Below, in pieces: positions 63,218 through 64,000 of a stretch of DNA of 64,000 nucleotides. Below the pieces are notes generated by a model. It saw only the letters and a program-made list of their open reading frames with translations. It was not told the origin of the DNA and did no database searches. The translations under genes were made by a program, and so were the position numbers. How positions within the stretch are numbered: the first letter of the stretch is position 1; each line of letters begins with the position of its first letter. This DNA comes from JAJCYK01 sp965212195 (lineage in GTDB: Bacteria > Bacteroidota > Bacteroidia > Cytophagales > Cyclobacteriaceae): contig CBDBUW010000012.1 in assembly GCA_965212195.1 (NCBI GenBank), positions 186,001 through 250,000 on the forward strand. Direction: 5' to 3'.

Positions 63218-64000
63218 TTAAGCCAAGCGGTCAGCCCACATCAAAATAGCCATGGCTTCAGCCGTTTGAGACTGCTCCAAATGGTGCTGGGCCAATTGAT
63301 GAAGTTCTTTTAGTTGGTCTTCATGGTTAGGGTGCTTTTTCAAAATGTCCTTAACCTGATCCAGGGATGAAATGTGATCGATGTCATCTTTATGGGGCAT
63401 GCGTTCCAGATTGCCTAACCTTCCCAGGTTATTACCTGTCAGAACCGTACTGTTGCGAACACTCAAGGGTAAGCTGTCCACTCCAACACCCAGCGTGGTA
63501 AGGGGTTTGGGGATCTCAAATAAGGCATTGCCAGTGGCTCTGCAATACCAATTGCCGCCCATACGTGCTACCAGATCCAGCCTACAGGTATCCAATTTGC
63601 CTTCGGCACTTAAAAACTGCTCATCAACATGGATTAGTTCTACTCTGGAAATTACCAGGTTACCAGCACCCCCTTGATCGCCCAGCTCCACTATCCGGTC
63701 TATGGTGCACTCGAATGAAACTGGTGATTCCTTTACTCTTGGTGGACGTACTACTTGCGAAGGTACTTCTGTGAGACCAGATTTACTGAACTCATTTATG
63801 TGTGAGGGATATTCGGTGCTGGACAAGGACATTTGCTCCACCATGGCATGATTCACAACATTGATGACCACTTCAGGGACCGCACGTACATTTTCCAAGG
63901 TGTGCTTAGTGGTATTATCCCGCCCTCGACGGGCCGGGGAAAAGATCATGATTGGGGGATTGGCACTAAAAACATTGAAAAAGCTGAAAGGACTGAGATT
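63218..64000 (-). CDS. Flavin reductase-like protein, 5'-truncated by window edge
   Basis: The frame stays open to base 64000, so the N-terminus is missing; the visible start reads NLSPFSFFNVFSANPPIMIF. This is the FMN-binding split-barrel signature of the flavin reductase family, followed by SPARRGRDNTTKHTLENV and NVVNHAMVEQM. Later stretches (SPVSFECTIDRIVELG and the C-terminal helical LHQLAQHHLEQSQ) are also typical of the long form found with aromatic and amino-acid degradation genes. It may supply reduced FMN to a monooxygenase or be a stand-alone flavoprotein. It is upstream of the TauE gene, same strand. Confidence 0.82.
   Translation of the reverse strand, partial: NLSPFSFFNVFSANPPIMIFSPARRGRDNTTKHTLENVRAVPEVVINVVNHAMVEQMSLSSTEYPSHINEFSKSGLTEVPSQVVRPPRVKESPVSFECTIDRIVELGDQGGAGNLVISRVELIHVDEQFLSAEGKLDTCRLDLVARMGGNWYCRATGNALFEIPKPLTTLGVGVDSLPLSVRNSTVLTGNNLGRLGNLERMPHKDDIDHISSLDQVKDILKKHPNHEDQLKELHQLAQHHLEQSQTAEAMAILMWADRLA

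Noticed and set aside
55438..64000. Tryptophan/kynurenine or 2-aminomuconate degradation cluster
   Set aside because: No 3-hydroxyanthranilate dioxygenase, ACMS decarboxylase or RidA-type deaminase is present and the aldehyde dehydrogenase looks like SSADH.

Overview
The window looks like a chromosomal segment of a member of the Bacteroidota, most likely an aerobic Cytophagia/Saprospiria-type marine or soil heterotroph. The evidence is a short RpoD that begins directly at region 1.2, the rpsO-pnp-rpoD order, promoters that fit the Bacteroidota TAnnTTTG -7 element, bacillithiol synthesis (BshB1), MiaE, YqgE and a DUF349 protein, frequent lack of strong Shine-Dalgarno sites, and many secreted enzymes with lipoprotein or Tat-type leaders. 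I cannot name the genus. No phage, conjugative element, complete insertion sequence or CRISPR array was seen.

Region 1 (1-19.8 kb) is mainly core biology: an LptF/LptG permease cut by the window edge, rpsO, pnp, rpoD, thioredoxin reductase, an M23/LysM peptidase, bshB1, a glycosyltransferase, pdxH, miaE, YqgE, a large DUF349 protein with a repetitive acidic N-terminus, a CBS-domain protein, a second RpoD-like sigma factor, a coiled-coil lipoprotein and tRNA-Thr(TGT). The tRNA is followed by a duplicated fragment of its own 5' end and several inverted repeats. The region ends with a two-gene operon: an enolase paralogue with altered active-site residues and an APH/MtnK-like small-molecule kinase.

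Region 2 (19.9-32.2 kb) handles sugars and alcohols: a class III-like zinc alcohol dehydrogenase next to an esterase, galactokinase, a rhaM-type mutarotase overlapping a FucP-type symporter, an LgoD-like dehydrogenase, a very large DUF5107/TPR protein and a CehA/McbA-type PHP lipoprotein.

Region 3 (32.3-54 kb) is rich in exported enzymes: a DUF1501/PSD1-cytochrome pair, DoxX, a family 2 glycosidase, a two-subunit molybdenum hydroxylase, an outer-membrane beta-barrel, a phosphotriesterase-like hydrolase, an enolase-superfamily protein with a Tat leader, a protein resembling polymorphic toxin type 23 with a lipoprotein partner, an M19 dipeptidase and an unknown polytopic membrane protein.

Region 4 (53.9-64 kb) is a 2-hydroxy/2-oxo-acid block: a D-2-hydroxyacid dehydrogenase, a decayed gene, an SSADH-type aldehyde dehydrogenase, an FAD-linked oxidase, then an operon of FMN alpha-hydroxyacid oxidase, 2-oxopent-4-enoate hydratase, acylating acetaldehyde dehydrogenase and 4-hydroxy-2-oxovalerate aldolase. 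A TauE/SafE transporter and a truncated flavin reductase follow on the other strand. The operon would turn a C5 2-hydroxy/2-oxo acid into pyruvate and acetyl-CoA, but no ring-cleavage dioxygenase is present. The best candidates for something undescribed are the altered enolase plus kinase operon, the oxidase-headed lower meta-cleavage operon and the toxin-23-like/lipoprotein pair.
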